Assembly: GCF_039973015.1 (NCBI RefSeq)
Contig: NZ_JBDWLT010000003.1
Coordinates: 166,086 to 230,085, forward strand
Direction of reading: 5' to 3'
Source: Parvibaculum sp039973015
Lineage (GTDB): Bacteria; Pseudomonadota; Alphaproteobacteria; Parvibaculales; Parvibaculaceae
Length of the DNA: 64,000 nt
Part shown: positions 48,103-57,513 of the stretch, piece after piece
How the letters are laid out: the number at the start of each line of letters is the position of its first letter
How positions within the stretch are numbered: position 1 is the stretch's first letter
Notes under the pieces: generated by a model
What the model was told of the DNA's origin: nothing
What the model saw: only the letters and a program-made list of their open reading frames with translations
Database searches by the model: none
Program-made: the position numbers and the translations under genes

Positions 48103-49190
48103 GCCTTGCTGCCCAACGCGCCTTTCACGAGCACGCGGGGCTCGCCCGCTGCGGCTTCCGTGAGGCGCCCGATGTGGTGAACGGTCTCGCCTGCTTCAGT
48201 GAGCACGGCGGCAACCTTGTCAGCCTCATCTTCTGCGGTAACGACAACCATGCCGATGCCGCAATTGAAGGTGCGGCCCATCTCGGCATCTTCGAGCCCG
48301 CCAAGTTCCATCAGCCAGCGGAAGACGGGGGGCATCGCCCAGGAGCCACCGTCGATCTCGACGGCGACGCCCTCGGGCAGAACACGGGGAATGTTTTCGA
48401 CGAAACCGCCGCCCGTGATATGCGCCATCGCCTTCACGGCTTCGGTCTCGCGGATTGCCTTCAGCATCGCTTTCACATAGATGCGCGTCGGTGCGAGGAG
48501 CACTTCGCCGATGCTCGCACCATCGCCATTGGGGAAGGGCGCGGAATAGGAAATCCGGTTGTCCTCGACAATCCGGCGGACGAGCGAATAGCCGTTTGAA
48601 TGAAAGCCCGAGGATTCAAGGCCGAGCAGCACGTCGCCGGGCTGAACGTCACCGCGCGGCAATATCTTGTCGCGTTCGACGGCACCGACCGCGAAACCGG
48701 CGAGGTCATAATCGCCCTTGGCGTACATGCCGGGCATTTCCGCCGTCTCGCCGCCGATCAGCGCACAGCCCGCCTGGCGGCAGCCCTCGGCGATACCTGC
48801 CACGACATCCCGCGCGACGTCGACATGCAGTTTGCCTGTTGCGTAATAGTCGAGAAAGAAGAGGGGCTCGGCGCCCTGTACCACGAGATCGTTCACCGAC
48901 ATGGCGACGAGATCGATACCGACGGTGCTGTGTATGTCGGCCTCGATGGCGACCTTGAGCTTGGTGCCGACGCCATCATTGGCCGCGACGAGAACCGGAT
49001 CCTTGAAACCGCAGGCGGCAAGGTCAAAGAGCCCGCCAAAGCCGCCAAGCGCCGCATCCGAGCCGGTTCGCTTCGTGGAAGCCGCAAGCGGCCCGATCGC
49101 GCGCACAAGCTCGTTACCGGCATCGATGTCGACGCCCGCTCCGGCATAAGTATAGCGGTTCGGACGGTCCTTCGGGGGAGTGGGGGCCAT
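48099..49190 (-). CDS. purM: Phosphoribosylformylglycinamidine cyclo-ligase PurM
   Basis: Closes the imidazole ring to form AIR using ATP. 363 residues with the family motifs YAGAGVDIDAGN, FGGLFDL, ANDGVGTKLK, GGETAEMPGMY, GFHSNGYSLVR and HITGGGFVENIPR. The ATG at 49190 (MAPTPPKDR) has GAGAG upstream; the frame stays open to 49325 without similarity. The DUF2066 gene is divergent, 183 bases away. Confidence 0.97.
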   Translation of the reverse strand: MAPTPPKDRPNRYTYAGAGVDIDAGNELVRAIGPLAASTKRTGSDAALGGFGGLFDLAACGFKDPVLVAANDGVGTKLKVAIEADIHSTVGIDLVAMSVNDLVVQGAEPLFFLDYYATGKLHVDVARDVVAGIAEGCRQAGCALIGGETAEMPGMYAKGDYDLAGFAVGAVERDKILPRGDVQPGDVLLGLESSGFHSNGYSLVRRIVEDNRISYSAPFPNGDGASIGEVLLAPTRIYVKAMLKAIRETEAVKAMAHITGGGFVENIPRVLPEGVAVEIDGGSWAMPPVFRWLMELGGLEDAEMGRTFNCGIGMVVVTAEDEADKVAAVLTEAGETVHHIGRLTEAAAGEPRVLVKGALGSKA

Positions 49191-49373
49191 GACGCTCTCT
49201 AACGGGACTCGGTTGGGCTGTGGAGCGCACAAATCACCCGAAATCGCCTCTCGGCGCAAGAGAAAGGCGAAAAAGCTTGTGGGGCAGCCTTCGCGCCCGC
49301 TTCCCGGTGCTATAGTGTGCGTCACGGCGGCACGTTGAATCGCCGAATATCGAGACGGATCAAGGGTCTATCC

Positions 49374-50549
49374 ATGATTTCTGCCTTCAGGCTTCTGCTG
49401 GCGCCGCTTTGCGCCATCGTCTTTGCCGCAGCCATTTCGGGGTCCGCCGCGGCGGCCGATGTCTTCACCGTGCGCGGCGTTCATGTGGACAAGACCGCGG
49501 AGAGTGCCACGGCCGCCCGCAGCGCTGCCCAGGCCGAAGGACAGCGCCTTGCCTTGACGTCCATGATGAAGAAGCTGACCTTGCCCGACGACTGGGGTTC
49601 CCTCCCGGATGTGGACGACGCGACCGCGCAGAATGCGGTTCGCGGCTTTCAGGTGGCGAGCGAAAAGACGAGCTCCACCCGCTATATCGCCGACATGATT
49701 GTGAGCTTCCAGCCGGAAGCTGTGCGCCGCCTCTTGCGCGGCGCGGGCCTTCCCTTTGCGGAGACGCAGGCGCGGCCTGCACTTCTGCTTCCTGTCCTCC
49801 GGCGAGGCGGCGAACTGGTGTTGTGGGAAGAAAGCAACCCCTGGCGCGATGCATGGGCATCGCTGCGCCCCGCAGATGAGCTGGCGCCGCTCATGCTGCC
49901 CATCGGCGAAATCATGGAAATGAACAGTGTGCCCGCCGAGACGGCTATCTCGAACACCGAGGAAGCGAAGGCAGCTCTTGCTGGTCTCGCCGCCAATTAT
50001 GGTACGGCGGAAGTCGTCGTGGCCGAGGCGACGTTGAGCGCTGATGGTGGCTCTCTTGAGGTGAAGGTGACCCATCACGGTTCCGTTCCTGCCGACCCGC
50101 TCAGCGGCAGCTATCAGGCAGAAGGCCGTGATGCCACCACACTCATGAAGGCTGCGGCGGCCGATATGATGAGTTCCCTTGCCGTGCAGTGGAAACGCCA
50201 GATCATCGTGCGCGACGGCACGCTGTCGACGCTCACGGTACAGGCCGATTTCTCCACGCTTTCCGAATGGGAGACGATCCGCAAGGGGCTTACCTCGACG
50301 CCGCTCGTACAGAATATGGAAGTCGCCGGCATTGCCGCACATGGTGCGGAGATACGCATCTCGCACAAAGGCAGCACGCAAATGCTGGCTCTGTCGCTGG
50401 CCCAACAGAATGTCGAACTGTCCGATGGCACGGCACAGGCCGAAGACGAAGGGCCAGCCTTCCAGGATGACGTGGCGCCAATGAATGCCGAGCCGGGGAT
50501 CGCGCCGGTGCGTGCGTCGCCGCGCTGGCATCTCAGCGTCCGCCAGTAA
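49374..50549 (+). CDS. DUF2066 domain protein, secreted, unknown function
   Basis: 391 residues. A signal peptide (about 1-28, cleavage near SAAAAD) predicts a periplasmic protein. The DUF2066 domain starts DVFTVRGVHVDKTAESATAA and includes EGQRLALTSMMKKLT and a TRYIADMIVSFQPEAVRRLL region. Function unknown. The order DUF2066-PerM-Hda beside purM is conserved in Proteobacteria, and that conserved order is the main support for the call. Start at 49374 with AAGGG upstream. Confidence 0.85.
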   Translation: MISAFRLLLAPLCAIVFAAAISGSAAAADVFTVRGVHVDKTAESATAARSAAQAEGQRLALTSMMKKLTLPDDWGSLPDVDDATAQNAVRGFQVASEKTSSTRYIADMIVSFQPEAVRRLLRGAGLPFAETQARPALLLPVLRRGGELVLWEESNPWRDAWASLRPADELAPLMLPIGEIMEMNSVPAETAISNTEEAKAALAGLAANYGTAEVVVAEATLSADGGSLEVKVTHHGSVPADPLSGSYQAEGRDATTLMKAAAADMMSSLAVQWKRQIIVRDGTLSTLTVQADFSTLSEWETIRKGLTSTPLVQNMEVAGIAAHGAEIRISHKGSTQMLALSLAQQNVELSDGTAQAEDEGPAFQDDVAPMNAEPGIAPVRASPRWHLSVRQ

Positions 50550-50577
50550 CCCGAGCCGGGGAGGAGAAGTCACACGC

Positions 50578-51675
50578 ATGAGTATCCAGCGGCAGATCGC
50601 CATCTGGGCGGCCGTCATCGCCGTCTTCATCCTCATGCTATGGTTGCTCAAGGGTATTCTGCTGCCCTTCGTTGCCGGCATGGCGATCGCCTATTTTCTC
50701 GATCCGCTGGCCGACCGGCTGGAGAAATACGGTCTTTCGCGTGGCGCTGCGACCGGCGTGATCACGATCTCCTTCATCCTCATCGCGATCATATTGATGA
50801 TTGTGCTGGTTCCGGTCCTGTACAATCAGCTTGTGGCGCTGGTCGAGATTGCACCCGCCGTTTTGCAGCGGGGACAAGAATTCCTGCTGCAGGTTGGCGA
50901 TGGCCGCCTCGGTCGTCTCCTTGGCGTTCACGGCCCGGATGTGGAGCAGGCGATCTCGAAGAGCCTCGGCGGTTCGCTCGACTGGCTTGTGAACCTCGTG
51001 ACGTCGCTCGGCTCGCAAGGTCTTCAGCTCGTCGCCCTCATATCGCTCATCGTGGTGACACCTGTCGTCGCTTTTTACATGCTGCTCGACTGGGACCGCA
51101 TGGTGGAGCGCGTCGATGCGCTGCTCCCGCGCGACCATCAGCCGACGATCCGTCGTCTCGCGCGAGACATCAATGCGGTTCTTGAAGGTTTCGTGCGCGG
51201 CCAGGTCATCGTCTGCCTTGTGCTCGGCGTGATCTATGCCGTCGGCCTCACCGTGGTCGGTCTGAGATTTGGCCTCATCGTCGGTATTCTTGCAGGCATC
51301 ATCAGTTTCATTCCCTATCTCGGAACAATTCTCGGCTTCATCATCGGCGTTGCCCTGGCGCTTTTCCAGTTCTGGCCCGACTACGTGCAGATCGGCATGG
51401 TGGTCGGCGTCTTCGCTATCGGCCAGTTCATCGAGGGAAATTTCCTGTCGCCGAAGCTTGTCGGCAATCGCGTCGGGCTTCACCCTGTCTGGGTCATGTT
51501 TGCGATCTTCGCCTTCGCGGCGCTATTCGGCTTCGTAGGTGCATTGCTTGCTCTTCCGATTGCCGCCGCGCTGGGTGTATTGGCGCGCTTCGGCATCGGG
51601 CAATATCGCAAGAGCAAGCTCTATCTCGGTGACACGCCCGGCGCCGTGATTCCCCCTCGCGATACCGACAGCTAG
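50578..51675 (+). CDS. AI-2E family transporter (PerM type)
   Basis: 365 residues, an inner-membrane protein of the AI-2 exporter/PerM family; its substrate in this organism is unknown. Hydrophobic segments cover about 10-55, 60-90, 145-180 and most of 205-335, with the family motifs LPFVAGMAIAYFLDPLAD near 25-42 and EGNFLSPKLVGNRVGLHP near 285-302. The ATG at 50578 is preceded by GGGGAGGAGAAG, a very strong ribosome-binding site. It lies between the DUF2066 gene and hdaA. Confidence 0.92.
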   Translation: MSIQRQIAIWAAVIAVFILMLWLLKGILLPFVAGMAIAYFLDPLADRLEKYGLSRGAATGVITISFILIAIILMIVLVPVLYNQLVALVEIAPAVLQRGQEFLLQVGDGRLGRLLGVHGPDVEQAISKSLGGSLDWLVNLVTSLGSQGLQLVALISLIVVTPVVAFYMLLDWDRMVERVDALLPRDHQPTIRRLARDINAVLEGFVRGQVIVCLVLGVIYAVGLTVVGLRFGLIVGILAGIISFIPYLGTILGFIIGVALALFQFWPDYVQIGMVVGVFAIGQFIEGNFLSPKLVGNRVGLHPVWVMFAIFAFAALFGFVGALLALPIAAALGVLARFGIGQYRKSKLYLGDTPGAVIPPRDTDS

Positions 51676-51677
51676 TC

Positions 51678-52343
51678 ATGATACGGCAGCTCGTTTTCGA
51701 ACTGGGCCACCGCCCGGCATCCGGCCGGGAGGATTTTCTCGTGGCGCCGCCCAATGAGGCCGCCGTTGCGCTGATCGATTCCTGGCCGGACTGGCCGGAC
51801 CGCGTCGTTGCGCTTGCAGGCCCGGAGGGCAGCGGCAAGACGCATCTCGCCGAGGTCTGGCGCGCTGCATCGGGTGCCGAAATGATCGTCGCGGAAAAAC
51901 TTGCCCAAGCCGATATTCCCGCCTCGGTCGCAAAAGGCGCGCTGATCCTTGAAGACCTTGCGGCCCTCGACCCGGCAGGCGAGCGTGTGCTCTTCCATCT
52001 GATCAATCTGGTGAGGGCGGAGGGGGCCTCGCTCCTCATTACCGCGCGTGAGCCCGTCGCCCGCTTGCCCCTGAAGCTGCCCGATCTCGTCTCGCGGCTT
52101 CGCGCCCTCCCGGTGGCTGAGCTGGGGGCGCCGGATGATGCGTTGCTTTCCGGCATCCTTGTGAAGCTCTTCGACGACCGACAGCTCCGCGTGACGCCGC
52201 AGGTCGTCTCCTATGTGGCAAGCCGGATCGAGCGTTCGGTGGCGGCGGCACGAAATATTGTTGAGGAGCTTGATCGCACCTCTCTCTCGGGAAAACGGCC
52301 GATTACGGTGCCTCTGGCCGCGGAAATCCTTGGGCGGGACTGA
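51678..52343 (+). CDS. hdaA: DnaA regulatory inactivator homologue HdaA
   Basis: 221 residues, a short AAA+ protein of the DnaA/Hda group that promotes hydrolysis of DnaA-ATP after replication starts. It begins with a clamp-binding-type N-terminus (MIRQLVFELGH), then Walker A GPEGSGKTHLAEVW (48-61), Walker B ALILEDLAAL, a sensor I region ITAREP and an arginine-finger region (SRLRAL). It has no DNA-binding domain IV, which separates it from DnaA. It begins two bases after the transporter stop, so it is in the same operon. Confidence 0.88.
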   Translation: MIRQLVFELGHRPASGREDFLVAPPNEAAVALIDSWPDWPDRVVALAGPEGSGKTHLAEVWRAASGAEMIVAEKLAQADIPASVAKGALILEDLAALDPAGERVLFHLINLVRAEGASLLITAREPVARLPLKLPDLVSRLRALPVAELGAPDDALLSGILVKLFDDRQLRVTPQVVSYVASRIERSVAAARNIVEELDRTSLSGKRPITVPLAAEILGRD

Positions 52344-52366
52344 TCCGGGGGGCAATCGTAAGCCCG

Positions 52367-52395
52367 CAGTCATGACTCGGTCATATGTTTGTCAT
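52367..52395 (+). promoter_or_regulatory. Triple Pho-box array upstream of ppk1
   Basis: CAGTCAT (52367-52373), CGGTCAT (52378-52384) and TTGTCAT (52389-52395) are in the same direction, spaced exactly 11 bases apart. This is the layout of PhoB boxes (CTGTCAT with 4-base spacers). It ends about 50 bases before the ppk1 start. Confidence 0.75.
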
Positions 52396-52445
52396 AATAT
52401 TCAGCCATAGCAGACACTTACTCCCTTTTTTGCAGAAGTGATCTC

Positions 52446-54650
52446 ATGACGACCGCCCAGCAGAGCCCGGCCGCTAAAACCGACGCCAAGGAGACGCTCC
52501 CGGCATCCTCCGACGTTCCGGGCGTGGCCGCCGACAGTCCCGACCGTTTCATCAATCGGGAAGCATCCTGGCTTGCCTTCAACATGAGGGTGCTGGAAGA
52601 GGCGCAGAACACGAACCACCCGCTGCTTGAGCGGCTGCGCTTCCTGTCGATTTCGGCCTCCAACCTTGATGAGTTTTTCATGGTTCGCGTCGCCGGCCTT
52701 CGCGGGCAAGTGAGTGCGGGCGTGACGACGCTGAGCCAGGACGGAAGCACGCCGGCCCAGCAACTGGATCTCGTCAATGCGATGGCGAACCATCTCATGC
52801 GCGAGCAGCAGCGCCAGTGGGTGTCGCTCCGCCAGGAGATGCGCAATAACGGCATTGCGGTTCTTGAACCCGAAGAAGTGAACCCGGACGAATTCGCCTG
52901 GCTGGAGACGCGTTTCCTCGAACAGGTTTTCCCTGTCCTGACGCCGCTTGCAATCGATCCGGCGCATCCGTTCCCCTTCATTCCGAACCTTGGCTTTGCG
53001 CTGGCCCTGCAGCTTCGCCGCATTTCGGACGGCAAGCTCATGGATGCGCTGCTGCCTGTGCCGACGCAGGTGGAACGCTTTATCCGGCTGCCTGCGCGCG
53101 AGGGCGAACCAGGCATTCGCTTTGTCAGCCTTGAGAACATGATCGGTCTGTTCCTCGACAGACTTTTCCCTGGCTACAAGGTGATCGGGCAGGGCGCATT
53201 CCGGTTGTTGCGCGACAGCGATATCGAAATCGAGGAAGAGGCCGAAGATCTGGTGCGCTATTTCGAGAGCGCCTTGAAACGCCGTCGTCGCGGCAGCGTT
53301 ATCCGCCTGAAGATCGAGGCACGCACACCGCCGTCGCTCCGCCAGTTCGTTGTGCATGAACTCAGCGTCACCGAGCGCGAACTCGTGTCCGTCGAAGGCC
53401 TTCTCGGTCTCGCCCAGACAAGCCAGCTCATCGTGGATGACAGGCCGGATCTGAAATTTCCGCCCTACAATGCGCGCTTCCCGGAGCGTATCCGCGACCA
53501 TGGCGGGGACTGCTTCGCGGCCATCCGCTCCAAGGACATTGTCGTTCATCATCCCTACGAATCGTTCGACGTTGTCGTGCAGTTTATCCGTCAGGCCGCA
53601 GCCGATCCTGATGTCGTCGCGATCAAACAAACGCTCTACCGTACCTCCAAGGACAGCCCGATCGTGGAGGCGCTGATCGAGGCTGCGGAAGCCGGTAAGT
53701 CGGTTACGGCGCTGGTCGAGCTCAAGGCACGCTTCGATGAAGCGGCCAATATCGTGTGGGCGCGCAATCTCGAACGCGCCGGCGTACAGGTCGTTTTTGG
53801 CTTCATCGAACTGAAGACCCACGCGAAGATATCGCTGGTGGTGCGCCGCGAGGGCGGGCAGCTCCGCTCCTATGTGCATTTTGGAACTGGCAACTACCAC
53901 GCAGTCACCGCAAAGATTTACACCGACTGCTCGATGTTCACTTGCGATCCGCGTCTTGCACATGATGCGTCGCAGGTCTTCAACTACATCACGGGTTATG
54001 CAGAGCCGAAGGATCTCGAACTTCTCGCGATCTCGCCGATCAACATGCGTTCGAGGCTCATTACCGATATTCATGCAGAAATAGGTCACGCCAAGGCAGG
54101 ACGCCCGGCGGCGATCTGGGCGAAGATGAATTCGCTCGTCGATGCACAAATTATCGACACGCTCTATCAGGCGAGCCAGGCAGGCGTGCAAATCCATCTC
54201 ATCGTGCGCGGCATCTGCTGTCTGCGCCCCGGTGTGCCGGGCCTTTCCGAGAATATACGAGTGAAAAGCATTATCGGGCGTTTCCTCGAACATTCGCGTA
54301 TTGTCTGCTTCGGCAACGGTCATGGCTTGCCGAATGACCAGGCGAAGGTTTATATCGGCTCTGCCGACTGGATGCCCCGCAATCTCGACCGCCGGGTGGA
54401 GATACTTGTCCCGATCCTGAACCCCACGGTTCACGATCAGGTTCTCGACCAGATCATGGTTGCCAACCTCAAGGACAACCAGCAGAGTTACGAACTGCAA
54501 CCGGATGGCACGTATACGCGGATCAGGGTGCGGGAGGGTGACGAACCGTTCAACGCCCATACCTATTTCATGAATAACGCGAGCCTTTCCGGGCGTGGCA
54601 CCTCTCTCAAGAAAAACATCCCCCCGAAGTTCGACATCAAGTCGGCGTAA
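52446..54650 (+). CDS. ppk1: Polyphosphate kinase 1
   Basis: Makes long-chain polyphosphate from ATP. 734 residues. The N-terminal domain begins FINREASWLAFNMRVLEEA, then SASNLDEFFMVRV and TPLAIDPAHPFPF. The two PLD-like C-terminal domains carry the autophosphorylated histidine (His478 in YVHFGTGNYH) and a second HxK-type area near IVCFGNGHG. It is followed 34 bases later by ppx, the degrading enzyme. An upstream Pho-box array suggests induction in phosphate starvation. Confidence 0.96.
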   Translation: MTTAQQSPAAKTDAKETLPASSDVPGVAADSPDRFINREASWLAFNMRVLEEAQNTNHPLLERLRFLSISASNLDEFFMVRVAGLRGQVSAGVTTLSQDGSTPAQQLDLVNAMANHLMREQQRQWVSLRQEMRNNGIAVLEPEEVNPDEFAWLETRFLEQVFPVLTPLAIDPAHPFPFIPNLGFALALQLRRISDGKLMDALLPVPTQVERFIRLPAREGEPGIRFVSLENMIGLFLDRLFPGYKVIGQGAFRLLRDSDIEIEEEAEDLVRYFESALKRRRRGSVIRLKIEARTPPSLRQFVVHELSVTERELVSVEGLLGLAQTSQLIVDDRPDLKFPPYNARFPERIRDHGGDCFAAIRSKDIVVHHPYESFDVVVQFIRQAAADPDVVAIKQTLYRTSKDSPIVEALIEAAEAGKSVTALVELKARFDEAANIVWARNLERAGVQVVFGFIELKTHAKISLVVRREGGQLRSYVHFGTGNYHAVTAKIYTDCSMFTCDPRLAHDASQVFNYITGYAEPKDLELLAISPINMRSRLITDIHAEIGHAKAGRPAAIWAKMNSLVDAQIIDTLYQASQAGVQIHLIVRGICCLRPGVPGLSENIRVKSIIGRFLEHSRIVCFGNGHGLPNDQAKVYIGSADWMPRNLDRRVEILVPILNPTVHDQVLDQIMVANLKDNQQSYELQPDGTYTRIRVREGDEPFNAHTYFMNNASLSGRGTSLKKNIPPKFDIKSA

Positions 54651-54683
54651 GTCTGCTTTGCGGCGAACGGCGGAGGTCAGGCT

Positions 54684-56180
54684 GTGAGTCGCGGAAAAGC
54701 CGGAGGCCGGTTCGGCATTGTCGATCTTGGCTCGAATTCGGTGCGCCTCGTCGTTTATGCAAGCGTCGAGCGCAACCCGGTGCTCGTTTTCAACGAAAAA
54801 GTCATGGCCGGTCTTGGTCGCTCCCTCGCTTCGACGGGCCGTCTGGACCCAAAGGGGATTGAGCGGGCGCTGGACGCGCTGCGCCGTTTCATAGCCCTGC
54901 GCGAGCAGATTGGAATAACGACCCTCGTGGTCGCGGCAACCGCAGCCGTACGCGATGCGGAAGACGGGGCGGATTTCCTCGACCGGGCCGAGAAAATATG
55001 CGGCTTCAAGATCATGCTTCTTTCGGGTCTCGATGAAGCCCGAATTTCTGCACAGGGCGTCCTTTCCGGTATTCCAGATGCGGAGGGACTGGTCGGCGAC
55101 CTCGGTGGCGGCAGTCTCGAAGTCGTACCTGTTTCCGGCGGGAAGCCGGGTGCCGGTGCGACGCTGCCGCTTGGCCCTCTCCGTTTGATGGACCTCTCGC
55201 ATGGCAGCCTTGCGGAGGCAGAAGCCTTTGTCGAGCGGGCGCTCGGCGAGCAGCCATGGTTGAAGGACTATCAAGGCAAACCGATCTACGCGGTGGGCGG
55301 GGTCTGGCGAAATCTGGCGCGCATTCACATGGCGCAGCGCAATTACCCGATCCATGTGCTGCATCAATATGTAATCCCTGCGCGCGATGCCGCGGATATC
55401 TCACGGGTGATAGAGAGGCTGGGGCCGAAATCGCTTGCACAGATTCCCGATGTTTCCGAGCGCCGTGTCGAAGCATTGCCTTTCGGTGCGCTGGTGCTCG
55501 ACAAGCTGATTGCCGCCACACGGGCGAAGGAAATCGTGATTTCTTCTTATGGTCTTCGCGAAGGAATTCTTTTCGAAAGTCTCGACAAAAAGGAACAGCA
55601 GAAGGATCCGCTGATCGAAGGTTGCCGCGATCTCGCTGGACGCCTCGCGCGGTTTCCGCAACACGGCAACGAGTTCTTCAAATGGACGGCACCTCTTTTT
55701 GCAAACGACGTGCTGGGCGAAATAGAGGAAGAAGCGCGGCTGCGACATGCAGCTTGCATCCTTGCCGATATCGGCTGGTACGTGCATCCAGACTATCGTG
55801 CGCATCATGCAATGACGCAGATCCTGCTCGCGCCCTTCTCCGGCATCGACCATCAGGGCAGGCTCTATCTTGCGCGTGTTGGCTATCACCGTCATGAGGG
55901 CAGGGGAGAGCCGGAGATGATTGGCAATCTCTCGGCCTATATTCCCGAACGCGACAATGATCGGGCGCTGACCCTTGGCCTCGCGCTCCGTCTCGCTTTC
56001 ACTCTTTCGGGCGCCACGATGGGTATGTTGCCGAAGACACGTTTCGAAGTTGGCAAGAACATGCTCACCCTGGTCTTGCCGAAGAAATATGAGGCGCTGG
56101 CAGGCGAGATCGTGGCCAAACGTCTCGCTGCGCTGGCAAAGGCGATAGGCCGAAAGAGCGATATCAAGATCGGCAAGTAG
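54684..56180 (+). CDS. ppx: Exopolyphosphatase / Ppx-GppA family phosphatase
   Basis: Removes phosphate from polyphosphate ends, and some members also act on pppGpp. 498 residues: an actin-like ATPase fold with GIVDLGSNSVR (Asp14) and GDLGGGSLEV, then a C-terminal HD-like region with HAACILADIGWYVHPDYRAHH. The start is a GTG with GGAGG upstream. It pairs with ppk1 in a probable operon controlling polyphosphate level. Confidence 0.94.
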   Translation: MSRGKAGGRFGIVDLGSNSVRLVVYASVERNPVLVFNEKVMAGLGRSLASTGRLDPKGIERALDALRRFIALREQIGITTLVVAATAAVRDAEDGADFLDRAEKICGFKIMLLSGLDEARISAQGVLSGIPDAEGLVGDLGGGSLEVVPVSGGKPGAGATLPLGPLRLMDLSHGSLAEAEAFVERALGEQPWLKDYQGKPIYAVGGVWRNLARIHMAQRNYPIHVLHQYVIPARDAADISRVIERLGPKSLAQIPDVSERRVEALPFGALVLDKLIAATRAKEIVISSYGLREGILFESLDKKEQQKDPLIEGCRDLAGRLARFPQHGNEFFKWTAPLFANDVLGEIEEEARLRHAACILADIGWYVHPDYRAHHAMTQILLAPFSGIDHQGRLYLARVGYHRHEGRGEPEMIGNLSAYIPERDNDRALTLGLALRLAFTLSGATMGMLPKTRFEVGKNMLTLVLPKKYEALAGEIVAKRLAALAKAIGRKSDIKIGK

Positions 56181-56195
56181 CGCGCGCTACTTTTT
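56175..56195 (+). terminator. Shared terminator-like palindrome of ppx and rnd
   Basis: AAGTAGC (56175-56181) pairs with GCTACTT (56186-56192) around GCGC, then TTT. The TAG stop of ppx lies in one arm and the TAG stop of convergent rnd in the other, so the 18-bp palindrome ends both reading frames and may end both transcripts. Confidence 0.65.
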
Positions 56196-57344
56196 CCCCG
56201 TTTCGATCAGCACGATCCGCTTTCCCTTGGCGCCGATGGCGAGTTCGCCGTGCTTGAGGCGCAATGCATCTTCCCCGAAAAGTTCCCGCCGCCAGCCCTT
56301 CATCGCGCCGACATCTGCCTCGGCATGGGCGGCGATCAGTTCAAGGTCGCTGACATTGGCCACGAGCTTTTGCGCAACGTCGTGCTCTTCGCATTTCTGT
56401 TTGAGAAGCACCTTGAGCAGCTCCACCAGCGGACCTATCCCGGCGGGCAGGGGCTCAGGCCCTTCGACGACGGGAATATCTTCTTCCTTCATGGAGAGCC
56501 CCCGTTCGACGGCTTCCATGAGACTTGCCGCGCCCCGGCTGTTCGAGAAGCCCTTCGGCACGGCGCGGAGTGCGTCAAGGTCGTTCACGCTCTTGGGAAG
56601 CTGCGTTGCGATCTCATAGAGCGCGTCATCCTTCATGATGCGCGAACGCGGCATGTCGCGTTCCTGCGCCTGACGCTCGCGCCAGGCAGCGACCTCGATG
56701 AGGACGGCAAGCCCGCGGCGGCCGCGAAAACGCATCTTCAACCGTTTCCAGGCATTCTCCGGTCGCATCGCATAGGTCTCGGGATCCTGAAGGACGGCCA
56801 TCTCCTCGCCCACCCAGTGCGAGCGCTTTGTCTGTGTGAGCCGTTTCGCCAGCACTTCGTAGATGGTACGCAGATAGGTCACGTCCGCCATCGCGTACTG
56901 GAGCTGCTTCTCGGAGAGCGGACGCCGCGACCAGTCCGTGAAGCGCGAGGATTTGTCGACGCTGCCGCCGGTCAGCTTGCGGACCAGCGTCTCGTAGCCG
57001 ACGGAGTCGCCAAAGCCGCAAACCATGGCCGCGACCTGCGTGTCGAACAGCGGGTCCGGGATGGCGTCGCCCTCATGATAGAAAATTTCGATGTCCTGCC
57101 GCGCCGCGTGAAAAACTTTCACGACCTTCCGGTTCTTCATCAGGGCATAGAAGGGTGCGAGATCGATATCGGGAGCGAGGGGATCGATGATGATCTCGTC
57201 GCTGGGTCCGGCGAGCTGGATCAGGCACAGGATGGGCCAGAAGGTCGAATCCCGCATGAATTCGGTATCGACGGTGACAAAGCCGGCAGTTGAAAGCCGG
57301 TCACAAGCGGCCCGCAAGGCCTCATTCGTCGTAATGATTTCCAT
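56187..57344 (-). CDS. rnd: Ribonuclease D
   Basis: 3'-5' exoribonuclease in tRNA and small-RNA maturation. 385 residues with the DEDDy nuclease set: Asp26 and Glu28 in TVDTEFM, Asp in HAARQDIEIFY, and Tyr-x3-Asp in YAMADVTYL. An HRDC domain (about 210-290) and a second helical domain follow. I start at 57344 (MEIITTNEAL); the frame is open to 57422 without similarity. It is divergent from aspS. Confidence 0.95.
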   Translation of the reverse strand: MEIITTNEALRAACDRLSTAGFVTVDTEFMRDSTFWPILCLIQLAGPSDEIIIDPLAPDIDLAPFYALMKNRKVVKVFHAARQDIEIFYHEGDAIPDPLFDTQVAAMVCGFGDSVGYETLVRKLTGGSVDKSSRFTDWSRRPLSEKQLQYAMADVTYLRTIYEVLAKRLTQTKRSHWVGEEMAVLQDPETYAMRPENAWKRLKMRFRGRRGLAVLIEVAAWRERQAQERDMPRSRIMKDDALYEIATQLPKSVNDLDALRAVPKGFSNSRGAASLMEAVERGLSMKEEDIPVVEGPEPLPAGIGPLVELLKVLLKQKCEEHDVAQKLVANVSDLELIAAHAEADVGAMKGWRRELFGEDALRLKHGELAIGAKGKRIVLIETGKK

Positions 57345-57409
57345 GCGCCGCTCTATAGCCGATCCTGGATATCTTGTCGCGCGCGAGATAAGGGAACACA
57401 CCAATCCTC

Positions 57410-57428
57410 CCGCCCTTGACAAGGGCGG
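57410..57428. promoter_or_regulatory. Inverted repeat between rnd and aspS
   Basis: CCGCCCTT (57410-57417) and AAGGGCGG (57421-57428) are a perfect 8-bp inverted repeat around GAC. It contains a TTGACA hexamer (57416-57421), a possible -35 for aspS, so it could be an operator over the promoter. No matching -10 is clear. Confidence 0.35.
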
Positions 57429-57513
57429 CTGATCCGTGCGCTTTTCCCCTTCGCTAGGGTATGTCTTTTGCTATCCTCCGCCGATTCGTTCTGGAATTCC
57501 AAGGCCTTAGAAT

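Noticed and set aside
52401..55367. Long open frame of 988 codons on the minus strand opposite ppk1 and ppx
   Set aside because: It lies antisense to two clear genes, has no domain signature and a composition typical of the complementary strand of GC-rich genes.
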